From NCBI GenBank assembly GCA_046757965.1, contig JBHHZI010000006.1, positions 1-51,227 on the forward strand: DNA of 51,227 nucleotides, given 5' to 3'. How positions within the stretch are numbered: position 1 is the stretch's first letter; each line of letters opens with the position of its first letter. The translations under genes and the position numbers were made by a program. Below are positions 1 through 8,947 of the stretch, one piece after another. This stretch comes from JBHHZI01 sp046757965 (GTDB lineage Bacteria; Acidobacteriota; Polarisedimenticolia; SMYD01). The notes below the pieces were generated by a model. It did not search any database. It saw nothing but the letters and a program-made list of their open reading frames with translations, and was not told where the DNA came from.

Positions 1-41
1 GCCTCGAATAACCAGGTGCCGGGAACAGGGGCGGCAACGCC

Positions 42-64
42 GCCGGCGGTCGTTGACCGCCGGC
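42..64 (-). terminator. Strong hairpin just after the TPR peptidase gene
   Basis: A perfect inverted repeat with 10-base arms (GCCGGCGGTC / GACCGCCGGC) and a 3-base loop begins five bases after the stop codon of the minus-strand gene ending at 69. No T-run follows, so it is not a textbook intrinsic terminator. Its position and stability suggest a 3'-end or mRNA-stabilising hairpin for the glm-pcrA operon. Confidence 0.45.
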
Positions 65-68
65 AGGG

Positions 69-1961
69 TCAGGACGGCGGCGTCCCGCCCTCCAGGTGGC
101 GCGACCTGTCCACGATCCGGCGCAGGAGGCGGCGAGCCTCGGCCCGGATGGCCTCATCGCGGGTCTCGGCAACGATGGCCCGGAGCATCCTCGCGGCATC
201 CGGGTCACGGCCATCCCGCGCGAAAGCCAGGGCAACCTCCAGACGGGCGCGATCGTGCTCCCGGCTTCGCACGGCGTCGAGCCGGTCGAGACGCGCATCG
301 ATGGCATCGAGCATCTCGACGTCGGTCGTCTGTCGCCGCAACGCGGTCAGACGCGCCTGCCCCGCCTCCAGATCGCCGGTCGCCAGCAGCGTGTCAATCT
401 CCCGCAGCGCCTCGAAGAGCTCGATGCGCGCCACCTGCGCCGCCATGTCCGACCCTGGCGCCAGGGCCGCGATCTGATCGAACAGGGCGCTCGCCGCGGC
501 CCGGTGGCCGGCCCGCAGGTGCAAGACGCCGAGGTTGTAGATGACGTCGGTCCGTTCCGGCAGCAGGGCCTGCGCCTGCGTCAGGGCGGCAATCCCCTCG
601 GTCACGTCACCCGGGTCGCGAAGAAACGTGTAGCCGAACGACACCAGGCTCTCTGCCTGCCGGGAGGGAGGGCCGGTCGCCGCACGCAGCAGACTCCGGG
701 CACGGGCCAGGTCTGCGGGCAACGGAGCCGTGGGCCGGAGATGGTCCGCGAGGGGCATCCGCTGAGGGGTCGCGAGCATCGCCCGGGCCAGCAGCACCTG
801 TCCGAGCGGCCCGTTCACCGCCTGCCGGGACGGGTCGACCTGCAGGGCGGCCTCGTAGGCCTCGATCGCCTCGTCGAACCGCCTCTCCCCGGCGTAGAGT
901 GCGCCCGAGGCGAGAAGCGCCGTGACCTCGGAGGGGTCCTCCTTCAGGGCCGCACGGAGATGGGCCCGTGCCAGCCCATCACGACCCATGTGCCCGAAGG
1001 TGAGATACGCGCCCAGGCGCGCGACCACCTCGGAATAACGCGCCATCCGGACGGCCGGCTGAGCCCGCGGTGGCGTCTCGCGGGCCGCCACCGTCACCAC
1101 CCGGTAGTCGCCCGCCGTCACGTACGCGCGCAGGGCCTGGTTCAGGCCATGGACGTCGGCGCCAAAGGAGAGGGTGAGCGCGTCCTCCTGCGAGCGACCG
1201 GCGGCGAGAAGCCGTCCGAGAGAGGCCACACGGTCCAGGCGGGCGGGCTGGTCCCGCAGGAGAAAGTGAACCAGCGCCCAGGACTGGGCATAGAAGGTTC
1301 CACGACGGGTCCCCTCGTTGTAGTCGTCGTCTTCGCGCGAGATGGACAGCAGATCCGCCAGCGGCAGGAGCGGATGCTCGCTCAACCAGAGAAGGTGCGC
1401 CCGCGGCGGTCGCCCCACCTCGACCGGGCCCCGGGTCATGCGCAGGGTGCTGTAGTACTCCGCCAGACCCTCGTCGAGCCACAGCGGCAGCGGATCGAGG
1501 AGGGAGCCCACCAGATAATGAGTGTACTCGTGGTAGATCACCGGATACGGGTCACGAGAGGGATGCGCGGCCAGGGCGATGTAGTTGCCGAGAGGATGGG
1601 ACACGAACAGACCGTCGACGTCCTTGACGGCGCCGTCGGGACGGCTCTTGTAGCGACGGAACGATGCCTCGTCACGAAAGATGATCACCGTCGTGGGAAT
1701 GCGGTAACGCGGGGTCAGGCCGGGGTTCAGGCGGAGGATCAGATCGTGTGCGGTCTCCATCCGGACGGCGGCCTCGCGGGCCACGGTCTCGCCGGCTGCC
1801 GACAGCAGCGTGAAGTTGCCCGAGTCCACGGCCAGCCACGTGTCGTTGCGATCCGGCAGTGAGACCGCCAGGGCGGGCAGGGTCAGGCTCGCCGCCGCGA
1901 GAGCGGCCCCCACCGCGACCGCACGCGACGACGTCAGCGCGCGCCACATCGTGCGGCCCAT
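69..1961 (-). CDS. Secreted TPR protein with gluzincin-like metallopeptidase domain
   Basis: 630 residues. An N-terminal hydrophobic segment (about 12-33) looks like a Sec signal peptide. The next part resembles DUF1570-type or basic secretory peptidases: HEYTH at 144-148 gives the zinc-binding HExxH, and WLDEGLAEYY about 20 residues later supplies a plausible third ligand, Glu164. From about residue 310 to the end there are several TPR-like helical pairs. A periplasmic or surface peptidase with a protein-interaction scaffold is likely; the substrate is unknown. It lies 46 bases after pcrA and is probably the last gene of that operon. No clear Shine-Dalgarno is visible. Met5 (1949) is an equally possible start and would leave a more typical signal peptide. 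Confidence 0.75.
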   Translation of the reverse strand: MGRTMWRALTSSRAVAVGAALAAASLTLPALAVSLPDRNDTWLAVDSGNFTLLSAAGETVAREAAVRMETAHDLILRLNPGLTPRYRIPTTVIIFRDEASFRRYKSRPDGAVKDVDGLFVSHPLGNYIALAAHPSRDPYPVIYHEYTHYLVGSLLDPLPLWLDEGLAEYYSTLRMTRGPVEVGRPPRAHLLWLSEHPLLPLADLLSISREDDDYNEGTRRGTFYAQSWALVHFLLRDQPARLDRVASLGRLLAAGRSQEDALTLSFGADVHGLNQALRAYVTAGDYRVVTVAARETPPRAQPAVRMARYSEVVARLGAYLTFGHMGRDGLARAHLRAALKEDPSEVTALLASGALYAGERRFDEAIEAYEAALQVDPSRQAVNGPLGQVLLARAMLATPQRMPLADHLRPTAPLPADLARARSLLRAATGPPSRQAESLVSFGYTFLRDPGDVTEGIAALTQAQALLPERTDVIYNLGVLHLRAGHRAAASALFDQIAALAPGSDMAAQVARIELFEALREIDTLLATGDLEAGQARLTALRRQTTDVEMLDAIDARLDRLDAVRSREHDRARLEVALAFARDGRDPDAARMLRAIVAETRDEAIRAEARRLLRRIVDRSRHLEGGTPPS

Positions 1962-2007
1962 CGCCGCCGGCGGGTGACCCGTATTGCGCGAACGGCCCCG
2001 GCAGGCA

Positions 2008-4299
2008 TCAGAGGACCCGCAGGCCGGCGAATCGCGCCATCAGCTTCTTGCGGCCGAAGCCGGGAAACGAGATGGTCAGCTTGAGTCGCGCCCCACCGCC
2101 CTCGGTGCCGAGAATCGTGCCCTGGCCGTACTTGCCATGCTGGACCTTCATGCCGACCCGCAGCTCCTCCAGGGTCTCCACCTCGGCCACATCGTATTCC
2201 ACCGTGACCTCTCCGTCCCGTCCCGCGCCGCGCGAGACGACGGCGCCGACCGGCATCCGGTCGCCGGATGCCGCCGGCCGGCGGGCCGGCGACTGCCAGG
2301 AGCCGCCGTCTCGTTCCGCGCCTCGCCGCAGAGCCGCGTACGACGTCAGATCGGAGACCTCCTCCCGCACCAGTTCCGGCGGGACCTCCGCCAGGAAACG
2401 GGACGGCTCGGCCAGTTGCAGCCTGCCATACACCGATCGCATGGCGGCGTGGCTCAGGGTCAGTTGACGCATGGCCCGGGTGATCCCGACATAGAAGAGA
2501 CGCCGCTCTTCCTCGATGTCCGAGCGGCTCTCCAGGGACCGTGAATGGGGAAACAGTCGCTCCTCCATGCCGACCAGAAAGACGGACGGAAACTCCAGAC
2601 CCTTGGCACAGTGGAGCGTCATCAGCGTGACCCCACCCTCGCCGTCGGTCGAATCGACCGCACTGGTCAGTGCGGTCCGGTCCAGGAACGCGCCCAGGTC
2701 ACCCCCTTCGGCCTCGACCTCGTCGGCCGCCGTGGCCAGGGATTCCAGGTTATCCACGCGGCTGTCGAAGCTCACCGGCTCCACCCGTTCGAGATAGGCG
2801 AGATAACCGGTCCGGTTGATCACGTCCTCCATCATCCGGCGCATCGGCTGGCCGGTCCTTCCCTCGGCCAGCTCATCGAGCAGGTCGAGAAAGCGACTGA
2901 TGGAGGCATGCTGACGGGGGGAGAGCAACCGGTTCTCCACCGCGAGGCGCACCGCGGTCAAGACGGCCACGCCCTCGCTCCGGGCCACGCTGAGCAGCTT
3001 CTCGATGGTGCCGGGCCCGATCCCGCGGGGAGGGATGTTGAGCACCCGCAGAGCGGCAACATCGTCGGAGACGTTGTTCATCAGTCGCAGGTACGACAGC
3101 ACGTCCTTCACCTCGCGCCGCTCGTAGAACCGCACCGATCCCACGATCATGTACGGAACTCCCGCCTGGGTCAGCGCGTCCTCGAACGGCCGGGACTGAA
3201 AATTCGTGCGATACAGGATGGCGTGATCCGTGATCGGCGCGACATCCTCATCGCGCAGCCCACGGATCCGGTTGATCACCCACCGTGCCTCGTCCCGCTC
3301 CGAACCGGCCCTGAAGGCCTGGATCGGCTCGCCGCCGGCCGCCTCGGTGTAGAGCGTCTTGCCGAGGCGCTCCCGGTTGTTGGCCACCACCGCGCTGGCG
3401 GCATCCAGGATCACCTGGGTCGACCGGTAATTGCGTTCGAGGCGGATGACCCGCGCCTGGGGATGGTCCTTCTGGAATTCCAGGATGTTGGTGATGTCGG
3501 CACCGCGGAATCGATAGATCGACTGGTCCTCGTCGCCGACGACGATCACGTTACCGTGCGCCGAGCCCAGGGCCCGGACCAGGCGGTACTGGGAGGCGCT
3601 GGTGTCCTGAAACTCGTCGACGAGAAGATGCCGGCACTGCCGGGCATGATGCTCCTGCCTGTCGGGATGGTCGCGAAACAGCACCAGTGTCTTGTGGATG
3701 AGATCGTCGAAGTCCATCGCGTCGGCCTGCTTCAGGTGGAGCTGGTAGCGCTGATAGATGCGGGCCAGGGTCTCGGATTCGTGGTCCGCGGACGCCTCGA
3801 GGGCCCCACGGGGGTCGACCATCCGGTCCTTGAACCGACCGAGCCGGGACAGCACCCGGCCGGGAACCCAGGTGCTGGTGTCCAGCTCCAGGTCCTTGAT
3901 GACCCGCTTCAGCACGGCCTTCGAATCGTCGGCATCGTAGACGGCGAACGTGGGTGGGAAGCCCAGCCGGTCGGCCTCCTCGCGCAGCAGGCGCAGACAG
4001 AAGCCGTGAAACGTCCCCAGGCGAGGCGCCGCCGGGTGCCAGGAGGGCAGATGGTCGACGTCGAGGAGCCGGGCAATCCGCTCTCGCATCTCACCCGCCG
4101 CCTTGTTGGTGAAGGTCACCGCCACCACGGCGGGAGGCGGCACCCCCTGATCGCGGATCAGGTGGGCGATCCGGTGCGTGATCACCCGGGTCTTGCCCGA
4201 TCCGGCCCCGGCCAGGATCAGGATCGGACCATCGCCGGCGATCACCGCCTCGCGCTGGGCATCATTGAGAGTATCGACGAGTGGACTGGACACGGGCAT
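2008..4299 (-). CDS. pcrA: ATP-dependent 3'-5' DNA helicase of the PcrA/UvrD family
   Basis: 763 residues, typical for PcrA/UvrD. Superfamily 1A motifs appear in order: Walker A GAGSGKT (31-37), DEFQDTS (motif II), GDEDQSIYRFRGAD (III), LERNYRS (IV), the TLHCAKGLEF region (V) and RRLFYVGITRA (VI). The C-terminus (VGMKVQHGKYGQGTILG and following) is the Tudor-like domain that binds RNA polymerase in PcrA/UvrD. Family roles are nucleotide excision repair, mismatch repair and displacement of stalled polymerase or recombinase. It starts 22 bases after the DUF1272 gene, so it is probably co-transcribed with glmS. uvrA lies elsewhere in the window on the other strand. Confidence 0.95.
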   Translation of the reverse strand: MPVSSPLVDTLNDAQREAVIAGDGPILILAGAGSGKTRVITHRIAHLIRDQGVPPPAVVAVTFTNKAAGEMRERIARLLDVDHLPSWHPAAPRLGTFHGFCLRLLREEADRLGFPPTFAVYDADDSKAVLKRVIKDLELDTSTWVPGRVLSRLGRFKDRMVDPRGALEASADHESETLARIYQRYQLHLKQADAMDFDDLIHKTLVLFRDHPDRQEHHARQCRHLLVDEFQDTSASQYRLVRALGSAHGNVIVVGDEDQSIYRFRGADITNILEFQKDHPQARVIRLERNYRSTQVILDAASAVVANNRERLGKTLYTEAAGGEPIQAFRAGSERDEARWVINRIRGLRDEDVAPITDHAILYRTNFQSRPFEDALTQAGVPYMIVGSVRFYERREVKDVLSYLRLMNNVSDDVAALRVLNIPPRGIGPGTIEKLLSVARSEGVAVLTAVRLAVENRLLSPRQHASISRFLDLLDELAEGRTGQPMRRMMEDVINRTGYLAYLERVEPVSFDSRVDNLESLATAADEVEAEGGDLGAFLDRTALTSAVDSTDGEGGVTLMTLHCAKGLEFPSVFLVGMEERLFPHSRSLESRSDIEEERRLFYVGITRAMRQLTLSHAAMRSVYGRLQLAEPSRFLAEVPPELVREEVSDLTSYAALRRGAERDGGSWQSPARRPAASGDRMPVGAVVSRGAGRDGEVTVEYDVAEVETLEELRVGMKVQHGKYGQGTILGTEGGGARLKLTISFPGFGRKKLMARFAGLRVL

Positions 4300-4321
4300 C
4301 CTGTGGAATCTCGAACGACGA

Positions 4322-4498
4322 TTATAGACCGGGCCGGGGACGACGCCTGGGCCGGCGGACGAGCTCGCCGTCGCAGTTCGCGCAGACGAACGCCATCGCC
4401 TCCGTGCACGCCGGACAGAACGTGCACTCGAAGCTGCAGATGTAGGCCTCGTGGGAGAGACCGAGGGGAACCCCGCAACGCTCGCACACAGGTTTCAT
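4322..4498 (-). CDS. Small Cys-rich DUF1272-type protein
   Basis: 58 residues starting MKPVCERCG, with CERC, CSFECTFC-PAC and CANC clusters, which match the DUF1272 family. The pattern suggests one or two structural zinc sites; the function is unknown in the family. An in-frame upstream ATG at 4555 would add 19 residues inside the glmS end, but the family begins at the Met chosen here. It sits 40 bases after glmS and 22 bases before pcrA. The Arg/Pro tail (RRPRRRPRPG) could contact nucleic acid, but that is only a guess. Confidence 0.8.
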   Translation of the reverse strand: MKPVCERCGVPLGLSHEAYICSFECTFCPACTEAMAFVCANCDGELVRRPRRRPRPGL

Positions 4499-4538
4499 CG
4501 CCAGGGTCACGGGTCGCCCCCTCTCGTCGAGACCGTGG

Positions 4539-6380
4539 CTACTCGACCGTGACACTCTTGGCGAGATTGCGCGGCTGATCCACGTCGCACCCGCGCCGCA
4601 GCGCGATATGGTACGCGAAGAGCTGGAGCGGAATCACCTCGACGATCGGACTCAGGAGCGGATCCATCGGCGGGATGAGGAGAGTGTGATCCGCCTTGTC
4701 CTCGACCTGACCGGCTCGCGAAGCCGTGGTCACCACGATGGTCACCCCCCCGCGTGCCTTGACCTCCTCGACATTGGTGCACATCTTGTCGAAGTTCGTG
4801 GCATCCGGCAGCAGGGCCACAACCGGGAGATCCTCGTCGATGAGGGCGATGGGGCCGTGCTTCATCTCCCCGGCGGGATACCCCTCGGCGTGGATGTAGG
4901 AGATCTCCTTGAGCTTCAGCGCGCCCTCGAGGGCAATGGGATACGAGATGCCGCGGCCGATGTAGAGGAAGTCCCGGGCATTGACGAACGTCCGCGCCAT
5001 CTCCTCGAGATGCGGGTTCATCTTCAAGGCCTCTGCCATGGCCGTGGGCAACGTGACGAGCTTTTCCACGTGCTCCCGCACGCCCTCGGCATCGAGGGCG
5101 CCACGAGACTGGGCGAGGAACAGCGCCAGGAGATGAAACGCGGCGAGCTGACCGGTGAAGGCCTTGGTCGAGGCCACCCCGATCTCGGGACCGCAATGGG
5201 TGTAGATCGTGCTGTCGGTCTGGCGCGTGATCATCGAGCCGACGACATTGCAGATCGACAGGGTTGGCGACCCCTTGCCCCGGGCCTCGCGGAGCGCCGC
5301 GAGCGTGTCCGCGGTCTCGCCGGACTGGGAGACGACCACGGTCAGCATCGATGCGTCGACCAGCGGATCCCGGTAGCGAAACTCCGACCCGTAGTCCACC
5401 TCGACCGGAATGCGGGCCAGCGCCTCGATGAGGAACTTGCCCACCAGGCACGCATGCCACGAGGTGCCGCAGGCGATCAGATTGACCTTGTCGATCCGGG
5501 CCAGGGTCTGACGGTCCATGCCCGGGTCGTCGAGCTGCACCGTCCCGGCTTCCCGGCTGAACCGCCCCATCAGCGTGTCCCGCACCGACTGGGGTTGCTC
5601 GTGAATCTCCTTGAGCATGAAGTGCTTGTAACCGCCCTTCTCCGCCTGCACCGGATCCCAGGTGATGGAACGCACCAGCGGCTCGCGAGCGGCACCGGAC
5701 GTGTCGGTGAGGGTGACCCCGGCCGACGTCACCACGGCCACATCACCATCATCCATGAAGATCATGCGCCGGGTGTGGGCCAGGATCGCGGGCGTATCCG
5801 ACGCCACGAACCATTCCTGCTCACCCAGTCCCACGACCAGTGGCGGTCCGTGACGCGCCGCGACCAGATGTGACGGGTGATCGGCCGACACCACCACCAG
5901 CGCGTAGGCCCCGGCAAGCCGGCCCAGAGCGGCACGCACCGCGGCGTCGAGCCCGCCGCCGCCCGTCAGTTGATCCTCGATCAGGTGTGCGACGATCTCC
6001 GTGTCGGTCTCCGTGTCGAACCGGTGCCCCCCCGACTCGAGTTCGGCCTTGATCGACCGGTAGTTCTCGATGATGCCATTGTGCACGACCACCAGCCGGC
6101 CGGTGCAGTCCCGGTGCGGATGGGCGTTGGTGTGGGTCGGCGGGCCGTGCGTGGCCCACCGGGTATGCCCGATCCCGTAGTCGCCGGCCAGCGGATCCTC
6201 GCGGATGACCCGGTCCAGTGCCGCCAGCTTGCCCGGGGCCTTCCGCACATGGATGTCGCCGGCGCCATCCACCACGGCGATGCCCGCCGAATCGTACCCC
6301 CGGTACTCGAGGCGGCGCAGACCCTCCATCAGGACCGACACGACGTCGCCCGCGCCAACGTAACCGACGATGCCGCACAT
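4539..6380 (-). CDS. glmS: Glutamine-fructose-6-phosphate aminotransferase (isomerizing)
   Basis: 613 residues from the MCGIVGYVG start. Cys2, exposed after Met removal, is the glutaminase nucleophile, which fixes the start at 6380 rather than an upstream in-frame ATG at 6548. The N-terminal Ntn glutaminase domain covers about 1-230 and is followed by two SIS sugar-isomerase domains (for example SQSGETADTLAALR and the THCGPEIGVASTKAF region). It makes glucosamine-6-phosphate, the first step to UDP-GlcNAc for peptidoglycan and lipopolysaccharide. It lies 52 bases after glmU, so two steps of the pathway are in one operon. I see no glmS ribozyme signature in the short gap. Confidence 0.97.
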   Translation of the reverse strand: MCGIVGYVGAGDVVSVLMEGLRRLEYRGYDSAGIAVVDGAGDIHVRKAPGKLAALDRVIREDPLAGDYGIGHTRWATHGPPTHTNAHPHRDCTGRLVVVHNGIIENYRSIKAELESGGHRFDTETDTEIVAHLIEDQLTGGGGLDAAVRAALGRLAGAYALVVVSADHPSHLVAARHGPPLVVGLGEQEWFVASDTPAILAHTRRMIFMDDGDVAVVTSAGVTLTDTSGAAREPLVRSITWDPVQAEKGGYKHFMLKEIHEQPQSVRDTLMGRFSREAGTVQLDDPGMDRQTLARIDKVNLIACGTSWHACLVGKFLIEALARIPVEVDYGSEFRYRDPLVDASMLTVVVSQSGETADTLAALREARGKGSPTLSICNVVGSMITRQTDSTIYTHCGPEIGVASTKAFTGQLAAFHLLALFLAQSRGALDAEGVREHVEKLVTLPTAMAEALKMNPHLEEMARTFVNARDFLYIGRGISYPIALEGALKLKEISYIHAEGYPAGEMKHGPIALIDEDLPVVALLPDATNFDKMCTNVEEVKARGGVTIVVTTASRAGQVEDKADHTLLIPPMDPLLSPIVEVIPLQLFAYHIALRRGCDVDQPRNLAKSVTVE

Positions 6381-6432
6381 CGGCCTTACCGCTCCACACC
6401 TGGACGCATCGTCTCTCGCCGGCCGGAGTGTC

Positions 6433-7848
6433 TCACGTGTCCTTCTTTCCGCCGGCCTTCTGTCCTGAGCCGGCCTGGTGGCGCTCGACCCACCCTTCGA
6501 TGTTCCGCTGCCGCGCACGGGATACGGCGAGCGCGCCTGGCGGCACATCCTCGGTCACCGTGGTCCCGGCACCGACGTAGGCCCCCGCCCCGATCCTCAC
6601 GGGGGCGACGAGCTGCGTGTCCGAGCCGATGAACACACCATCCTCCATGACGGTGCGGTGCTTGGCCTTCCCATCATAGTTGCAGGTGATGGTGCCCGCA
6701 CCCACGTTGACGCCGGCGCCCAGCTCGGCGTCGCCGAGATACGTCAGGTGCGACGCCTTGCTGCCCGGCCCGAGAACGGTCTTCTTCGTCTCGACGAAAT
6801 TCCCCACCTTGACCTTCTCCGACAGGAACGTTCCCGGTCTGAGATGCGCGAACGGTCCGACCTGCGCGTGGTCCCCGATCTGCGAGGAGGTCACCACACA
6901 GCTGTTCTTGATGGTGACGCGGTTGCCAATCTGGACATCGTCAAGGTGCGCATCGGGTCGCACCACGCAGCACTCCCCGATCACGCTCTCTCCCTCCACC
7001 CAGACACCCGGATAGATCACGGTGTCGGCGCCGATACGCGCCCGGGGATCGATGTAGGTGTGCGCAGGATCCAGGATGGTCACACCGTCGCTCATGAGCG
7101 CCGCGAGCTTGCGCCGGCGCAGGATGTCGAACGCCTCGGCGAGATCGGCGCGGTCGTTGACGCCCAGCACCTCCCGGGGCTCGGGATGCACGACGGCAGC
7201 GACCGACTCGCCGGACGATCCGAGCGACGCGACCAGGTCGGTGAGGTAGTACTCGCCCTGCGCGTTGTCCGGCGTCAGAGCATCCAGTGCCGGCAGAACC
7301 GCCGCGGCGCGAGCCAGGTAGACGCCGCAGTTGATCTCCCGGATGGCGCGCTCGGATGCGTCGGCGTCGCGGTCCTCGACGATGCGACTCACCTGACCGC
7401 CGGCGCGCACGATGCGCCCGTATCCGTCCGGGTCGGCCAGCTCGGTGGTCAGCAGGCTGAGCGTGGCGGACGAGGCGTGGTGGACGTCGACGAATCCGGA
7501 GAGGACCGACGTCGAGAGCAATGGCAGGTCGGCGTTGAGAATGAGCAGATCCCCGTCTGGGTCGAGCTGCGGTCGCGCCGTGAGGACGGCATCCCCGGTG
7601 CCTCGCTGCGGGTCCTGGATCACGGTCTCCACCGGGTAGGCCGCCAGTGCCTCGCGCACGGCACCTGCCTGGTACCCGAGCACCACGACCTGGCGGCGCG
7701 GCTTCAGCGGCTGCAGGGCGTCGAGCACCCAGGTGATGAGCGGTCGACCCCACAGCGGATGCAGCAGCTTGGAGGTCTTCGACCGCATCCGCTTCGAGCG
7801 ACCCGCAGCCAGCACGAGAATGTCGAGCGCGGCGATCCGCGATGACAT
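6433..7848 (-). CDS. glmU: Bifunctional GlcN-1-P acetyltransferase / GlcNAc-1-P uridyltransferase
   Basis: 471 residues. The N-terminal nucleotidyltransferase domain begins ILVLAAGRSKRMRS...KLLHPL, and the C-terminal half is a left-handed beta-helix with hexapeptide repeats and the acetyltransferase motif region (NFVETKK, SHLTYLGDAE, GAGTITCNYDGK). It converts GlcN-1-P to UDP-GlcNAc in the cytoplasm. The uridyltransferase loop reads AAGRSKRM where most homologs have AAGxGTRM, a mild departure worth noting. The start codon overlaps the stop codon of the upstream Lys/Arg-repeat gene by one base (TAATG), implying translational coupling. Confidence 0.96.
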   Translation of the reverse strand: MSSRIAALDILVLAAGRSKRMRSKTSKLLHPLWGRPLITWVLDALQPLKPRRQVVVLGYQAGAVREALAAYPVETVIQDPQRGTGDAVLTARPQLDPDGDLLILNADLPLLSTSVLSGFVDVHHASSATLSLLTTELADPDGYGRIVRAGGQVSRIVEDRDADASERAIREINCGVYLARAAAVLPALDALTPDNAQGEYYLTDLVASLGSSGESVAAVVHPEPREVLGVNDRADLAEAFDILRRRKLAALMSDGVTILDPAHTYIDPRARIGADTVIYPGVWVEGESVIGECCVVRPDAHLDDVQIGNRVTIKNSCVVTSSQIGDHAQVGPFAHLRPGTFLSEKVKVGNFVETKKTVLGPGSKASHLTYLGDAELGAGVNVGAGTITCNYDGKAKHRTVMEDGVFIGSDTQLVAPVRIGAGAYVGAGTTVTEDVPPGALAVSRARQRNIEGWVERHQAGSGQKAGGKKDT

Positions 7849-8813
7849 TACAGACCCTCGTCATCCTCGCGGGTGGTCAAGGTGATGAATTCCTCATCGT
7901 CCCTGAGGCCGGAGAAGTCGGGATCGTTCGTCGCATAGATGCGATTGGTCTCGTCCAGCTCGATGGCCCGCACCAGCGCGTCCAGCGCCGCACGGCGGGA
8001 CCCCTTCAGCGCCAGGATCGACGCCTTCAGGTACTGCGCCTTGCGCGAGTCCGGACGTTCCTGCAGGGCCTCTTCCACGGTCTCCAGTGCCCGGTCGAGT
8101 TCGCCCTGGTTGGAGAGCGCCACCGTCAGGTAGTACCGATCGTCGAAGTTCTCCGGCGCCTTCGAGTCCGTGTCGAGGTGCTGCCCACACACCCGCAGGT
8201 ACATCCGCACGCGCTCCGCCAGTTCCCGTTCTCTCGAGAATTCGGAGAGAAAATCGGCGAAGGCCCGGCTGGCGGCTTCCCAGTTCTTGTCCTGGAGCAA
8301 TGCGACGCCCTGCGAGTAGGCATCCAGCGCTTCCTTGTAGCGGAGCACGCTCGGAGCGGGCCCCTGCGGCGCTGGAGCCTCCGCAGCCTTCTTGCGGGCC
8401 GTCCCGGGTCGAACGGAGGGCTTGCGGGTCGTCTTCCTCGCCACCGACCTCGCCGGCGCCTTCCGGGTGGTCACCTTCTTCCTCGCGGCGGATCTCCCCG
8501 GCGCCTTCCGGGTGGTCACCTTCTTCTTCGCGGCGGATCTTTTCGGCGCCTTCCGCGTGGCCACCTTCTTCCTCGTGGCCCTCTTCACGACCTTCTTCTT
8601 CCGCACGCCCTTCTTCGCGGCGGAGGTCTTGCGGGCAGCGCCGGTTCTCGACGGGGCCTTCCGCGCGCGGGTCTTCCGTGCCGGGGCCGCCTTCTTGCGC
8701 GTCACCGTCCGGGAACGGGTCGTCTTCTTCGCCCGGCTGCCCGCGGCGGATCTCCTGCGCGACCCCGTCGAACCGCCACGGCGTCCGGCCGGACTGTTCC
8801 TGGCAACGCCCAT
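7848..8813 (-). CDS. Histone H1-like Lys/Arg/Ala-repeat protein fused to TPR domain
   Basis: 321 residues from the ATG at 8813. Residues 1 to about 130 are extremely basic (Lys, Arg, Ala, Thr, Pro), with a 15-residue unit such as KKVTTRKAPGRSAAR repeated about three times. This composition recalls AlgP, histone H1 tails and other bacterial nucleoid-binding tails. From about 145 to the end there is an acidic, soluble TPR-like region (SVLRYKEALDAYSQGVALL and YLTVALSNQGELDRALETVEEAL). DNA or polyanion binding by the tail and protein binding by the TPR are inferred. It heads the glmU-glmS-pcrA operon and has a good promoter upstream. The start at 8813 has only a weak GGGGTGG Shine-Dalgarno; upstream in-frame starts would add non-basic sequence. 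Confidence 0.75.
   Translation of the reverse strand: MGVARNSPAGRRGGSTGSRRRSAAGSRAKKTTRSRTVTRKKAAPARKTRARKAPSRTGAARKTSAAKKGVRKKKVVKRATRKKVATRKAPKRSAAKKKVTTRKAPGRSAARKKVTTRKAPARSVARKTTRKPSVRPGTARKKAAEAPAPQGPAPSVLRYKEALDAYSQGVALLQDKNWEAASRAFADFLSEFSRERELAERVRMYLRVCGQHLDTDSKAPENFDDRYYLTVALSNQGELDRALETVEEALQERPDSRKAQYLKASILALKGSRRAALDALVRAIELDETNRIYATNDPDFSGLRDDEEFITLTTREDDEGL
8455..8589 (-). repeat. 45-base tandem repeat coding for the basic 15-residue unit
   Basis: Three in-frame 45-base copies begin at GGCGCC boxes at 8455, 8500 and 8545. The first two are almost identical and the third has diverged. They encode the Lys/Arg/Ala/Pro units of the basic tail. In-frame tandem repeats like this can change copy number between strains. 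Confidence 0.8.
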
Positions 8814-8870
8814 GGCCACCCCGCTGAAGGACACATGACCAGGCGCGCATGCCGCCTGATCGGAACCCGT

Positions 8871-8899
8871 AAGATAGATGAAGGCCCCGGCCGGTTCAA
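8871..8899 (-). promoter_or_regulatory. Probable sigma70-type promoter of the glm operon
   Basis: On the minus strand, TTGAAC (8899-8894) and TATCTT (8876-8871) are separated by 17 bases. The predicted transcript starts near 8864, about 50 bases before the Lys/Arg-repeat gene. Each hexamer matches consensus at 4 of 6 positions. Confidence 0.45.
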
Positions 8900-8947
8900 G
8901 GACACCTCTCCGGTCCCGGCCGGGCACGATGCTACGATCGCGCCACG

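Noticed and set aside
96..1862. Long open frame on the plus strand opposite the TPR peptidase gene
   Set aside because: It is the antisense shadow of a convincing minus-strand gene in GC-rich DNA; its product is Arg/Gly/Pro-rich with no recognisable domain. The same applies to long antisense frames at 2545-4578, 6478-7845, 17120-18619, 18680-19783, 20823-22475, 27818-30223, 41798-43132, 43003-44670 and 48279-51215.
4322..4555. Longer 77-residue version of the DUF1272 protein
   Set aside because: The extra N-terminal residues overlap the glmS end and do not fit the family start MKPVCERC.
6381..6432. glmS ribozyme
   Set aside because: The glmU-glmS gap is only 52 bases, too short for the ribozyme, and no matching core is seen.
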